A stretch of DNA of 64,000 nucleotides from Verrucomicrobiota bacterium (GTDB lineage Bacteria > Verrucomicrobiota > Verrucomicrobiia > Limisphaerales > PALSA-1396). The stretch spans positions 62,001 through 126,000 of the forward strand of contig JACQFP010000053.1 of NCBI GenBank assembly GCA_016200005.1, in the 5' to 3' direction. How positions within the stretch are numbered: the stretch's first letter is position 1; each line of letters opens with the position of its first letter. Below, one piece after another: positions 8,475 through 16,555 of this stretch. Below the pieces are notes generated by a model. The model saw nothing but the letters and a program-made list of their open reading frames with translations, was not told the DNA's origin and ran no database searches. The position numbers and the translations under genes are program-made.

Positions 8475-9236
8475 CTACGGTGCCCGGCCGTTGACGGTAC
8501 CCGGATTGCAAAAAAGCCGGTTCTTGGTGGGAATGTTGACCTCCTGGTAAAACTTGACGGTTTTCAAATACTCAATATGACCATCCACCACACCAACAGA
8601 GGTGCCGACGGAATGGAGCTTGGTGATGCCTTCAGTGGGATAGCTCGATCCATCGTTCCAATCGTCGGCGATGGTTTCCAACGCCTGCCAGAGAATGATC
8701 GCGTCGGCACGGAATTGTCCGGCTTTGTAGGATTTCCCGCCGATCTGGCCGTAGCCGCACACGGCGCCGTTCATCAAGTAGCTGCTCAACTTCTGCGCGC
8801 GGTTCCGGTAACTGGGAATGGCATTGGTCCTCTCGGATGGGCATTTGTAGATGCCGATGCTTTTGTTGTAGTCCCAGAGCAGGCCACCTTGGTAGGCCAG
8901 TTGGAGATCAGTTTTGTAGGGCGCGACCGCCGGGTTGGGCACGCTGCCTTTCGAGGCGTCGTAGAGCCAGCCTTTCGCTATCCAAGGCGAGTTCCAATTC
9001 GGTTCCGGCAGGAAATCTTGAAAATCGGAGACGTAAAGATGCGTGGCGAGGATGATCTGTTTGACGTTGTTTTGGCATTGCGCCCGCTGAGCCTTTTCCT
9101 TGGCCCTGGCCAACGCCGGCAATAACAGTCCGGCCAGGATGGCAATGATGGCGATGACCACCAGCAACTCGATCAAAGTGAATGCATTGTTCCTCGCAGG
9201 CTTGCGTTGATCGAATCTATCACATCTGTTTTTCAT
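8475..9236 (-). CDS. Pseudopilin-like protein A (N-methylation helix, H-X9-DG)
   Basis: From an ATG at 9236 the product is 253 residues (a GTG 30 bp upstream is also in frame). A short basic leader precedes [18 protein letters not shown], the class III prepilin cleavage/methylation helix; a periplasmic globular domain follows and ends with [18 protein letters not shown], a perfect H-X9-DG motif (TIGR04294 type). Proteins like this are very abundant in Verrucomicrobia and Planctomycetes; their function is not settled. No secretion ATPase, prepilin peptidase or secretin is nearby. A promoter-like pair lies just upstream at 9282-9310, and lipoprotein A follows directly. Confidence 0.88.
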   Translation of the reverse strand: MKNRCDRFDQRKPARNNAFTLIELLVVIAIIAILAGLLLPALARAKEKAQRAQCQNNVKQIILATHLYVSDFQDFLPEPNWNSPWIAKGWLYDASKGSVPNPAVAPYKTDLQLAYQGGLLWDYNKSIGIYKCPSERTNAIPSYRNRAQKLSSYLMNGAVCGYGQIGGKSYKAGQFRADAIILWQALETIADDWNDGSSYPTEGITKLHSVGTSVGVVDGHIEYLKTVKFYQEVNIPTKNRLFCNPGTVNGRAP

Positions 9237-9281
9237 TGATAATAATTGGCCTGACGTTTTCACCAACCGGGTTGTGCGCCA

Positions 9282-9310
9282 AATCTATCGCTTCACATGA
9301 CCGCGGTCAA
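9282..9310 (-). promoter_or_regulatory. Candidate sigma-70-type promoter for pseudopilin A
   Basis: On the minus strand TTGACC (9310-9305) and TAGATT (9287-9282) are separated by 17 bp, in the gap between lipoprotein B and pseudopilin A. The expected start of transcription is about 40 bp before the ATG at 9236. This is pattern evidence only. Confidence 0.5.
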
Positions 9311-9337
9311 TAGTCAGCCTAAGATGACGAGTCGCAC

Positions 9338-9712
9338 TCAATGAGGTTGCGTCAGCCGAATCATCTGAATGACTCGCTGCGCGTTGGTGTCGCCGCGCAG
9401 TGACGCCTCGGCCAATTGGTGTTGCAGAGTGAACATGGAATTGCGCGCCGCCATCGCCTGCTCGTACGTGAGGTCTTGCCGGTACTGGACGGTTTGTAAA
9501 ACGACATAAGCCTTTTCGTAATCTCTGGTTTTGAGAGCGCTCGCAATCGCTCCCGCGCTTTGCTTCGGCTCGGCATCGGCGGTGGCAAAGGCTTGCTCAA
9601 TCTGCGTTGCCGCTTGGGCCGGCGTTTCGACTCTAACGGTGTCCTGGTTGCCGCAACCGACAATGGTGAGCAGCGCTGCGGGCCAGATGATCAATCGCGT
9701 GTAGTCCTGCAT
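9338..9712 (-). CDS. Small lipoprotein, copy B of pseudopilin-associated family
   Basis: The 124-residue product has a hydrophobic leader ending TIVGC (Cys about 20), so it is probably lipidated. The mature part is helical (ASALKTRDYEKAYVVLQTV, QAMAARNSMFTLQHQLAEA, LRGDTNAQRVIQMIRL) and aligns by eye with copies A and C. It begins 12 bp after the stop of pseudopilin B. There is no recognised catalytic motif; role unknown. Confidence 0.75.
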   Translation of the reverse strand: MQDYTRLIIWPAALLTIVGCGNQDTVRVETPAQAATQIEQAFATADAEPKQSAGAIASALKTRDYEKAYVVLQTVQYRQDLTYEQAMAARNSMFTLQHQLAEASLRGDTNAQRVIQMIRLTQPH

Positions 9713-9724
9713 AGCGGAAGGGCG

Positions 9725-10510
9725 TTAATTCCCAATCCCATACTTATTGGCCGGATTGCACCAAAGTCGTCCCGGCTTGACGCCTGCCTTGAGATTGCTG
9801 CGTGTTCCCGGAAGTCCAGCTTCTTTGTAGTAGTCTTTATACTTGATGAAGTCCACGCTCCCGCCGAAGAGACCGACGGTGGCCCCTTTGTTGTGGCGCT
9901 CGCTGATACCCTCGTCCGGAAAACTGGAAGCGTCGTTGAAGAAGAATGGGTCCCGCTCATCCGTTTCCCACAACACAATGCAATGCGGCTTGAACTGTGT
10001 GTTCTTGAAAGACCGCCCCACACCGCCCGCCGCGGAACCCTCGGAATAACCGGATACCGCGCCGTTCATCACGTAACTGGTCACGTCGCAGTAACCGTTT
10101 AGCACGCGGGCGCGGAACAGCACCGTGTTGGTGCGATCCAGCGGGCACATGTAGAGCCGCCGCTCCTTGAGATAAGGCCACAGAAGTCCTTCATCCAGAC
10201 GATAGGCGGATTCTCCGGGGACGGCGCGATAATTGTAACACCAACCTTTGGTGCCGTTGCCCCAGTTGGGATAGGGCATGTAATCCTGGCTGTCCGTGAC
10301 GTACATGATCATGGCCAGGAGCAGTTGCTTCTGGCCGTTGGTGCATTGGGCGCGAATGCCTCTTTCCTTCGCCTTCGCTAAAGCCGGCAGGAGTAAGCCC
10401 GCCAGAATGGCGATGATGGCAATGACCACGAGCAGCTCAATCAAGGTGAAGCCACCTTGTTCGGCCGTTGCGCGCGATGGCTCCTGTTGCGTAATGACTT
10501 TCGTGCTCAA
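9725..10510 (-). CDS. Pseudopilin-like protein B
   Basis: The 261-residue product has an 18-residue leader followed by [20 protein letters not shown], then a periplasmic domain. The C-terminal motif reads [16 protein letters not shown]: the His and the nine-residue spacing are kept, but the usual Asp of H-X9-DG is Gly, an unusual change compared with copies A and C. It starts 12 bp after lipoprotein C and is followed by lipoprotein B, so copies C and B appear to share one transcript. Confidence 0.88.
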   Translation of the reverse strand: MSTKVITQQEPSRATAEQGGFTLIELLVVIAIIAILAGLLLPALAKAKERGIRAQCTNGQKQLLLAMIMYVTDSQDYMPYPNWGNGTKGWCYNYRAVPGESAYRLDEGLLWPYLKERRLYMCPLDRTNTVLFRARVLNGYCDVTSYVMNGAVSGYSEGSAAGGVGRSFKNTQFKPHCIVLWETDERDPFFFNDASSFPDEGISERHNKGATVGLFGGSVDFIKYKDYYKEAGLPGTRSNLKAGVKPGRLWCNPANKYGIGN

Positions 10511-10522
10511 GCTTTGCTCCCG

Positions 10523-10900
10523 TTAATTCTCTCCGTGCACACGCTCCATCAAATCCGACATGGCTTTGTAAAGCTGCGGGCTGTCGAGTTTCGGGTTTTG
10601 CTGAACTGCCTGCCGGGTTTGAACGATGAGAGCGTCCACGGCCTTTTTTTGCGCCTCGTCGATGGGCTGCGTCTGAACCACCCGGTCCATGGTGATGATT
10701 GCCTGCGTGTAGTTGCTCGCCTGGAAAGCCGTACTCGCCTCAACGACTTGTTGCTTCAAGGATGCGTCGGCCTTTTCAAAACTCTTTTGGAGTTGTTCGG
10801 CGGTGGCCTGCGCCGTCTGATGCTTGCTGCAGCCGCCCAACGCCAGCGCCACAACCATCACCGCCAGCAACCATCTGGATAGTTGAATCAGCGTTGCCAT
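10523..10900 (-). CDS. Small lipoprotein, copy C of pseudopilin-associated family
   Basis: The 125-residue product has a signal sequence ending ALGGC (Cys about 24). The mature region is helical (AEQLQKSFEKADASLKQQ, STAFQASNYTQAIITMDRV, SPQLYKAMSDLMERV) and shares the layout of copies A and B, with A-x4-Y-x2-A followed by a helical pair. It starts 24 bp after pseudopilin C. Its role is unknown. Confidence 0.75.
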   Translation of the reverse strand: MATLIQLSRWLLAVMVVALALGGCSKHQTAQATAEQLQKSFEKADASLKQQVVEASTAFQASNYTQAIITMDRVVQTQPIDEAQKKAVDALIVQTRQAVQQNPKLDSPQLYKAMSDLMERVHGEN

Positions 10901-10924
10901 TAAATGCCGTTCCCACGTTCAAAC

Positions 10925-11743
10925 CTAAAAATCCGATTGATAGGTTTGGCCATCCTCGCGGCCATTGGGAGGATGAGGATTATCCGGCTTCAAACCAAAA
11001 TCGCCAGTCCGGAGCCGCAGATATTTCCTGTACTCGGCGTGACCATCAATAAATACCAGGTTGCCTCCCTGACTATGCGCGTTAGAGAGATTTTCCCGGT
11101 AAGTTTTGGAAACAAAGGATTCATGTGTGTCGTGGCTGGCCCACATTTGCCATTCTTGGTAGGTGGTCGGACTGCGCCCGTCAAACGCCGCATCTGATCG
11201 GTCATTCGGCTCGGGCTGGTTCCACAACTGGTTGGCGAGTGACCAAGCCTCTTGCATGAGGATGATCGTCGCCGGTCGTGGAACTGCGGACAGCGGCCGT
11301 CCCAACGGGACACTATTAACCGACAAACCGGTGCTGCTGTAAATTGTCGGGGCGTAGCCTTTCGACGGGTTGGGTTTCAGCGACGGACAGTTGTAAACCG
11401 CAGGCGAGATGAAACCGGGCTTGGTTCCGAGATATGGTATCAGCAGGTTCAACGCGTTTGGTGGCGCAAACGGATTGTTGAAGTCACCCACTGGATGTCG
11501 CTTGGTCGGAAGCTTCTTGGTGTCCTGCTCATACATATGCAGGGCAATACCGACCTGGCGCATGTTGCTCAGGCACGCGATGCGTCGGCCCTTTTCCTTG
11601 GCCCTGGCAAGCGTTGGCAGGAGCAGCCCCGCCAAAATCGCGATGATGGCGATGACGACCAACAGTTCGATCAGGGTGAAGCCGCGACGGCCCAGCGGCG
11701 GCAACAATCGCGGAAATGGATTTCTCGCAAATGATTTTTTCAT
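10925..11743 (-). CDS. Pseudopilin-like protein C
   Basis: The 272-residue product has a 20-residue basic leader, then [18 protein letters not shown]. The C-terminal motif is [20 protein letters not shown], a standard H-X9-DG followed by [10 protein letters not shown], which resembles the end of the pseudopilin at 44413-45165. It is the first gene of the three-unit cluster and has a strong promoter-like sequence (TTGACA-16-TATTTT) ending only 15 bp before the ATG, which would give a very short leader. Confidence 0.88.
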   Translation of the reverse strand: MKKSFARNPFPRLLPPLGRRGFTLIELLVVIAIIAILAGLLLPTLARAKEKGRRIACLSNMRQVGIALHMYEQDTKKLPTKRHPVGDFNNPFAPPNALNLLIPYLGTKPGFISPAVYNCPSLKPNPSKGYAPTIYSSTGLSVNSVPLGRPLSAVPRPATIILMQEAWSLANQLWNQPEPNDRSDAAFDGRSPTTYQEWQMWASHDTHESFVSKTYRENLSNAHSQGGNLVFIDGHAEYRKYLRLRTGDFGLKPDNPHPPNGREDGQTYQSDF

Positions 11744-11758
11744 AACGGGCGTTGAGCC

Positions 11759-11786
11759 AAAATAGACAGAATCGCGGCGCTGTCAA
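11759..11786 (-). promoter_or_regulatory. Candidate sigma-70-type promoter for the pseudopilin C/B operon
   Basis: On the minus strand TTGACA (11786-11781) and TATTTT (11764-11759) are 16 bp apart. The ATG of pseudopilin C is at 11743, so the transcript would start within about 10 nt of the start codon. The -35 box is a perfect consensus. The rest of the 299-bp gap up to 12043 contains nothing else I can assign apart from the MFS ribosome-binding site. Confidence 0.55.
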
Positions 11787-12042
11787 TCTGATTGGGCGGG
11801 CAAATTGCGTTTGAGGGGCTGCACTGCAATGCGGACGAAAAACGGCTGTGAAAGTCGTTGGGGTTGACGCTCCGCTATTTGCCCGGCAATCTCCCGCGCG
11901 TGCCACCATTTTTGAACTGCTGTTTTGATTTTCGTTTCACGAAGTGCCTGCGATTAACGCCATCCGCTGGCGACCAGGGATCGCTTCCATTTGTCTCCCC
12001 TGTAGCAATCTACCGCCATGAAAGGAGAGTTGGAGGAAGCTA

Positions 12043-13365
12043 ATGAGCAAAGAATCAAAAGGCGCCTGGTTCGCGTTGTGGGTTTTGTTCGGCATCAACG
12101 CGATGAATTTTTACGACCGGCAGATCCTTGCCGCCGTCACTGAACCGATCCGCAAAGAGTGGGCGCTGAGCGATACCACGATGGGCACGCTGGGCACGGC
12201 CTTCACGCTGATTTACGCAGCGGTCGGCGTCCCGCTCGGTCGGCTGTCCGATTCGTGGAGCCGCAGCAAACTTCTCAGCATGGGCGTGGCGGTCTGGAGC
12301 GTGCTCACCGCGGCGTCCGGTCTCGCGTGGAATTTCGCGTCGCTCTTCGTGAGCCGGCTCGGCGTCGGTGTCGGCGAAGCCAGTTGCGCGCCCGCTGCCA
12401 ACTCTCTGATCGGGGATTTGTATCCGCCGCGCAAACGCGCCGTCGCGCTCTCCATTTTCATGCTGGGGCTGCCGATCGGGCTGTTTCTGAGTTATCGCCT
12501 CAGCGGCATGCTGGCGCACGCGTACGGCTGGCGGGCCGCCTTCTTTTTCGCCTGCGTGCCAGGTTTGCTCCTGGCGGTTTTGGCGCTGAGAATCCCCGAA
12601 CCGCATCGCGGCGCCTCGGAAGAACACCCGTCCGCCGGCCGACAACGGGCCGGTTCGCCTTACTGGGTTGTGCTCGGCATTCCGACCATCATGTGGATCA
12701 TTGTTTCCGGCGCCTTGCACAATTTCAACATGTACGCCGTCAATTCGTTTCTGACTGCGTTTCTCAGCCGCTACCACCTGATGGGACTTAAAGAAGCCAA
12801 CAACGCTTCCTCCATCGTGCTCGGTCTGGTGGGGATCATTGGGTTGCTGGGTGGCGGGTGGGCGGCGGACCGGTTGAATCGAGTGCGCGCGGATGGGCGA
12901 CTGCTGTTGTCCTCCATCACGATGCTCCTCGCGGCGCCATGCATTTACTTTGCCTTGGAACAACCACCGGGCGCCATTGTCCGGTTCATGTTGTTGATGG
13001 GCACGGGGTCGATGTTGATGTTCATTTATTATTCGTGCGTCTATGCGGCCATTCAGGATGTGATCGAGCCGGCCCTGCGCGGCACGGCGATGGCGCTCTA
13101 TTTTTTTGCGATGTATGTTCTGGGCGCAAGCATGGGACCATTGCTCACCGGAATGTTGAGCGATCATTTCGCAAAAAAAGCCATGGCCGCTGCCGGTGCG
13201 ACCGCGATGGCCGAACCCTTCAAAGCCGCCGGTCTGCACAGCGCAATGTATGTGATCCCGCTCCTCTGCGCGCTACTGGCTGCCGTGCTCTTCGCCGCGT
13301 CGCGCACTGTCTCCGCGGACATGGAGAAATTGCGCAAATGGCTTCGGGAACAGGCGGCCGGCTAA
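12043..13365 (+). CDS. MFS transporter, spinster-like family
   Basis: The 440-residue product has about 12 hydrophobic segments. The N-terminal signature INAMNFYDRQILAAVTEPIR, the loop PLGRLSDSWSRSKLL between helices 2 and 3 and GVGEASCAPAANSLIGDLYPPRKRA match spinster-like major facilitator proteins. It probably moves a small organic or sugar-acid substrate across the inner membrane; specificity cannot be read from sequence. A good ribosome-binding site, GGAGG, lies 6 nt before the ATG. The stop codon is the first three bases of a palindromic repeat (13363-13445), so the repeat may also act as its terminator. Confidence 0.9.
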   Translation: MSKESKGAWFALWVLFGINAMNFYDRQILAAVTEPIRKEWALSDTTMGTLGTAFTLIYAAVGVPLGRLSDSWSRSKLLSMGVAVWSVLTAASGLAWNFASLFVSRLGVGVGEASCAPAANSLIGDLYPPRKRAVALSIFMLGLPIGLFLSYRLSGMLAHAYGWRAAFFFACVPGLLLAVLALRIPEPHRGASEEHPSAGRQRAGSPYWVVLGIPTIMWIIVSGALHNFNMYAVNSFLTAFLSRYHLMGLKEANNASSIVLGLVGIIGLLGGGWAADRLNRVRADGRLLLSSITMLLAAPCIYFALEQPPGAIVRFMLLMGTGSMLMFIYYSCVYAAIQDVIEPALRGTAMALYFFAMYVLGASMGPLLTGMLSDHFAKKAMAAAGATAMAEPFKAAGLHSAMYVIPLLCALLAAVLFAASRTVSADMEKLRKWLREQAAG

Positions 13366-13445
13366 GATGAAGATTGCGATTAAGAATCCAAACACGCCGC
13401 CGATCGACGGATCGTCATCTTAATCGTTCTTAATCTTGATCTGGC
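13363..13445. repeat. TTAAGATGAAGATT palindromic repeat, left copy beside the TA pair
   Basis: The left half taagatgaagattgcgatta and right half taatcgttcttaatcttgat are partly complementary, ending in ctggc. A second copy in the same orientation lies at 14102-14174, so the toxin-antitoxin pair sits between the two. The MFS stop codon overlaps this copy. Confidence 0.75.
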
Positions 13446-13483
13446 GCGTTGACTAAGCCGCGCATGTCGGGAAATATACTCCC

Positions 13484-13693
13484 ATGAAAGCGACAGCACT
13501 CGAACTGCCTTTGCATCGATGGCCGTACGGTTTAGAAGTCCAATCCACACGCAACGGCTTGGTGTTGCGCCCGCGCCGCAAAGCCCGCGCGAATTGGGCC
13601 AAGGCTTTCCGCCGTCCGCTCCGTTCGACAGATGATCTTGCTTCAATCCGCGAGTTGACGAATGAGTTTGACCGCAAGGATTGGGAATGGTGA
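13484..13693 (+). CDS. MazE/AbrB-like antitoxin
   Basis: This 69-residue protein has a swapped-hairpin AbrB-like start (LPLHRWPYGLEVQSTRNGL) and an acidic C-terminal tail (SIRELTNEFDRKDWEW) of the kind that wraps around MazF-family toxins. It overlaps the toxin gene by 7 bp (ATGGTGA), typical of toxin-antitoxin pairs and of translational coupling. In this family the antitoxin neutralises the toxin and, with it, represses the operon. The N-terminal fold assignment is by pattern and size, so the role rests mostly on the neighbour. Confidence 0.7.
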   Translation: MKATALELPLHRWPYGLEVQSTRNGLVLRPRRKARANWAKAFRRPLRSTDDLASIRELTNEFDRKDWEW

Positions 13694-14010
13694 TCGAACG
13701 GTTCAGCATTTTCCTCGTCAAACTCGACCCGGCCACCGGCGCGGAAACGGCCAAGACACGTCCCTGCGTCATTGTTTCCCCCGATGAATTGAACCGCGCC
13801 GTTGCCACGGTCATCATCGCACCCATGACCACGGTCTGTCGCGGTTGGCCGACGCGGGTCGCGATCAAGTTTCAGGGCAAGACCGGAGAGATTGCTCTCG
13901 ATCAGATTCGGGCCGTGGATAAATCCCGGCTCGTGAAACGTCTGGGCAAATTGGATTCGGAAACCAAAAACGCGGTCTTGGATACCCTCGGCGAGCTATT
14001 CGCGCTGTAA
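13687..14010 (+). CDS. MazF/PemK-family toxin (endoribonuclease)
   Basis: I use the ATG at 13687 (107 residues), which overlaps the antitoxin stop; an in-frame TTG lies 6 bp earlier. Family features are clear: FSIFLVKLDPATGAETAKTR, RPCVIVSPDELNR, VIIAPMTTVCRGWPTRV, TGEIALDQIRAVDKSRL and a C-terminal helix ending LFAL. The PCVIVS strand and the TGEIALDQIRAVD segment match the conserved MazF core. Members cleave mRNA at short sequences when the antitoxin is degraded. A related repeat lies on each side of the pair. Confidence 0.88.
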   Translation: MVIERFSIFLVKLDPATGAETAKTRPCVIVSPDELNRAVATVIIAPMTTVCRGWPTRVAIKFQGKTGEIALDQIRAVDKSRLVKRLGKLDSETKNAVLDTLGELFAL

Positions 14011-14101
14011 CCGGAGCGCTGGCCTCCAACCTGGCATCAATCTTGTCTTTCCCTGTCCGGTTTGAGCGGCGGCGGGTACTATTCTGTAGAATGACTCGGA
14101 T

Positions 14102-14174
14102 TAAGATGAAGATTATGATTAAGAAACCAGATAACCGGTCATAATCTTAATCGTTCTCTTAATCTTAATCTGGC
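14102..14174. repeat. TTAAGATGAAGATT palindromic repeat, right copy beside the TA pair
   Basis: This copy runs taagatgaagattatgatta ... taatcttaatctggc and matches the 13363-13445 copy in both halves, with a shorter centre. It ends 7 bp before the ATG of the sigma factor, so it also covers that gene's likely promoter and leader. Confidence 0.75.
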
Positions 14175-14181
14175 TCTACGA

Positions 14182-15813
14182 ATGAACAGTCAGACCGACC
14201 AACAGCTTTTGCGCGATTACACCGGACGCCGCTCGGAAGCGGCGTTTGCCGAACTGGTGAGACGGCACGTTGACTTCGTCTATTCCGCTGCGTTGCGAAT
14301 GGTTCACGACGCGCACCTCGCCGAGGACGTGTCGCAAGGCGTGTTCGTGGCGCTGTCGCAGAACGCCCGGCAACTCACGGATCATCCCGTCTTGTCCGGC
14401 TGGCTGCATCGCACGACGCAGAACCTCGCAACCAAAGCCGTCCGCACCGACGTGCGCCGTCGCGCCCGCGAACAGGAGGCCGCCACCATGAACGAATTGC
14501 TTTCCACCGAACCCGACGTTACTTGGGAACACATCGCCCCGCATCTCGACGAGGCGCTGGGCGAGTTGAACGAGGGCGACCGCGACGCGCTGATGCTGCG
14601 CTACTTTGAACGCAAGTCCGCGCGGGAGATGGCGCAAACGCTCGGCACGAGCGAAGACGCCGCGCAAAAGCGCGTCAGCCGCGCCGTGGAACGCCTGCGC
14701 GAATTCTTCGCCAAACGCGGCCTCACCGTCGGCGCGAGCGGACTCGTCGTGGTGATCACCGCCAACGCCGTTCAAGCTGCGCCCGTTGGACTCGCCGCCA
14801 CAATTGCAACGGCTGCCGCCCTTGCCGGAGCAACCATCGCCACCACCGCAACTGCAACCGCAACCAAGGCCATCATTATGACTACACTGCAAAACACTTT
14901 TATCACAGTCGCTCTCACCGCCGCCGTCGGTGTGGGAATCTACGAAGCCCGCCAAGCTTCAACCCTGCGGACCCAAGTTCAAACACTTGAACAACAACAA
15001 GCCCCGCTCGCCGAACAACCGGCCAACCTCTATTTGCTTTTGGAAAACACAGCGATTGTTTCCAATGCAGTTTTCGAGAAGGAGCTTTTTGTTCCAGACG
15101 TTCCGCCGGCAGCGCGCAAACAGACATTCTCGTTCAAGTTTGAAGGCAATAATTATGTCTTGAGTGTCGATGGCATCGACGGAGGGAGATTCGGCGACAT
15201 TTACTGGCAAAGACAAGGCGGAAGTCTCACCATTTATGATCCGCAGTGGAACAAGCCAGAGGGCGGGAGTGGCGGCTTGGTGCAAACGGAGAGGGTCACG
15301 AGAATGACTGTTGATATCGTTCTCAATTGGGGCATTACGGAAATGATACCGGGCAGTGCTGTTCGGGAGAAAGGCGACAACCACTTTTCTGCAACGACGG
15401 CTGACGGAAAGAAAATATTTTTGGACATTCAGGAAGAAAACAGCCTTCCTGTGATCGCTGCCATCCGAACCGGAGATACGGGCAAGATTCTTGTCAACGT
15501 GAGGTATAAATACGCGCCACATTTTTGCGAGGGCAAGCTGCCGATTGAGTTCACTCGATATTGGGGAGATTCCGGGAACGAAAAAATGAAGATCTTCACG
15601 GTGCGGATGCGCGCACTTGAGTTGTCAAAACGACATCTTCCAAAGGAATCGTTAGATCCATTTCAAGTTGCGACGGCATCCACTGCAAAATATTTCTATT
15701 CCAACAACCTCGCATACCGGATCGGAAAAAACGGGAAGGTAAACCGAGTTTTGACGCTTGAAGAAAACAACCAAGACCTCGAAAGATTGCGGGCAAACCA
15801 GCCAACGAAATGA
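14182..15813 (+). CDS. ECF-type sigma factor fused to a membrane/extracytoplasmic domain
   Basis: The 543-residue product starts as a sigma-70 family protein. Region 2 is at about residues 10-85 (LLRDYTGRRSEAAFAELV, VYSAALRMVHDAHLAEDVSQ, LSGWLHRTTQNLA) and region 4 at about 130-175 (DALMLRYFERKSAREMAQTL, EDAAQKRVSRAVERLREFF). Ala/Thr-rich hydrophobic stretches follow (about 185-255), then a coiled segment (LRTQVQTLEQQQAPLAEQ) and a roughly 260-residue soluble tail (FSFKFEGNNYVLSVDGIDGG). Related fusions occur in Verrucomicrobia; the tail may sense or tether the factor (inference). Its promoter region overlaps the right-hand repeat. No separate anti-sigma gene is seen beside it. Confidence 0.85.
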   Translation: MNSQTDQQLLRDYTGRRSEAAFAELVRRHVDFVYSAALRMVHDAHLAEDVSQGVFVALSQNARQLTDHPVLSGWLHRTTQNLATKAVRTDVRRRAREQEAATMNELLSTEPDVTWEHIAPHLDEALGELNEGDRDALMLRYFERKSAREMAQTLGTSEDAAQKRVSRAVERLREFFAKRGLTVGASGLVVVITANAVQAAPVGLAATIATAAALAGATIATTATATATKAIIMTTLQNTFITVALTAAVGVGIYEARQASTLRTQVQTLEQQQAPLAEQPANLYLLLENTAIVSNAVFEKELFVPDVPPAARKQTFSFKFEGNNYVLSVDGIDGGRFGDIYWQRQGGSLTIYDPQWNKPEGGSGGLVQTERVTRMTVDIVLNWGITEMIPGSAVREKGDNHFSATTADGKKIFLDIQEENSLPVIAAIRTGDTGKILVNVRYKYAPHFCEGKLPIEFTRYWGDSGNEKMKIFTVRMRALELSKRHLPKESLDPFQVATASTAKYFYSNNLAYRIGKNGKVNRVLTLEENNQDLERLRANQPTK

Positions 15814-16236
15814 TTGTTGCGGACGCGCGAGACAAGAGCATCCTTCGGATAATGAGATCGCCTTTGAGATAAAGCTGGTCCGGCAGAATGCTGCTGAAAG
15901 AACAGGTGTTTATCTTTTTCGGCACATTGGGGGATGAATGGAAGCTAGTGATTGAACTCACGCTGCAAGAAAACAAGCTGCAGTTCAACACATTTACGCG
16001 GCCAGCCTCGTTTCAGACGGACAAATAATGAGAGGCGTACTCTTGAGTCGAATTATCGCGACCCTACCGCTAGGTTCCAAATTCGTGCGCAACTCATCAC
16101 CCGGATGCTGGCCACGTCGCTCCACTGGCCGATTTGTTCGTCGTTGAAAACGGGAGATGGCTTTGTATTTCCAGATGGAACTGGCGCCGGCAGCGGGCAG
16201 TTGGGTGGAGTTTCGTGTGGAGCGCTTTGTTTGGGA
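15814..16236. other. Non-coding gap with a possible decayed coding fragment
   Basis: No full gene fits here. On the plus strand two short open stretches in different frames look protein-like: one around 15850-15930 (DNEIAFEIKLVRQNAAERTG) and one at 15888-16028, from an ATG, with GTLGDEWKLVIELTLQENKL. They could be the remains of one frameshifted gene. Nothing else is recognised. Confidence 0.25.
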
Positions 16237-16554
16237 TTAGAACAATACTTCGAGCGACAACAGCAACACATCTGCATTTGGAGCTGATCCATCGAGGTCA
16301 AACGAGACGTGCGCCTCAAGGTCAGCCTTTCCGCGACCTCGCCGCTCAGTCCATACCCACCGGTTATCGACGAGCTGAGGGGTTGGACCGTCCTGGAATG
16401 GCTGACATTCGTAGAGGGCTTGCGCCTTATCGTTGGCCAACCGCAATGCCAGTAACTTGGCCCGCTCAGGACTTAAGCTGGCGGCTTTGTGTGGAACAGT
16501 CGCGGCACAACCCATGATCAGTATGAGCAACGGAAGAAAAACAAGTATTTTCAT
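16237..16554 (-). CDS. Small hypothetical lipoprotein
   Basis: The 105-residue product has a hydrophobic leader ending LIMGC (Cys 16), a lipobox. The mature part includes LSPERAKLLALRLANDKAQA, then CQPFQDGPTPQLVDNRWVW and a C-terminal beta-like segment KADLEAHVSFDLDGSAP. I do not recognise the family. It starts 2 bp before the stop of the epimerase gene upstream on the minus strand, so both are probably on one transcript. Confidence 0.7.
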   Translation of the reverse strand: MKILVFLPLLILIMGCAATVPHKAASLSPERAKLLALRLANDKAQALYECQPFQDGPTPQLVDNRWVWTERRGRGKADLEAHVSFDLDGSAPNADVLLLSLEVLF

Positions 16555-16555
16555 A

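Noticed and set aside
8030-11743. Type II secretion or type IV pilus operon
   Set aside because: Only pseudopilin-like proteins and lipoproteins are present; there is no ATPase, inner-membrane platform, secretin or prepilin peptidase.
12055-13239. 394-codon open frame on the minus strand
   Set aside because: It lies opposite the MFS transporter, which has convincing transmembrane segments and a ribosome-binding site; composition of the antisense frame is unlike a protein.
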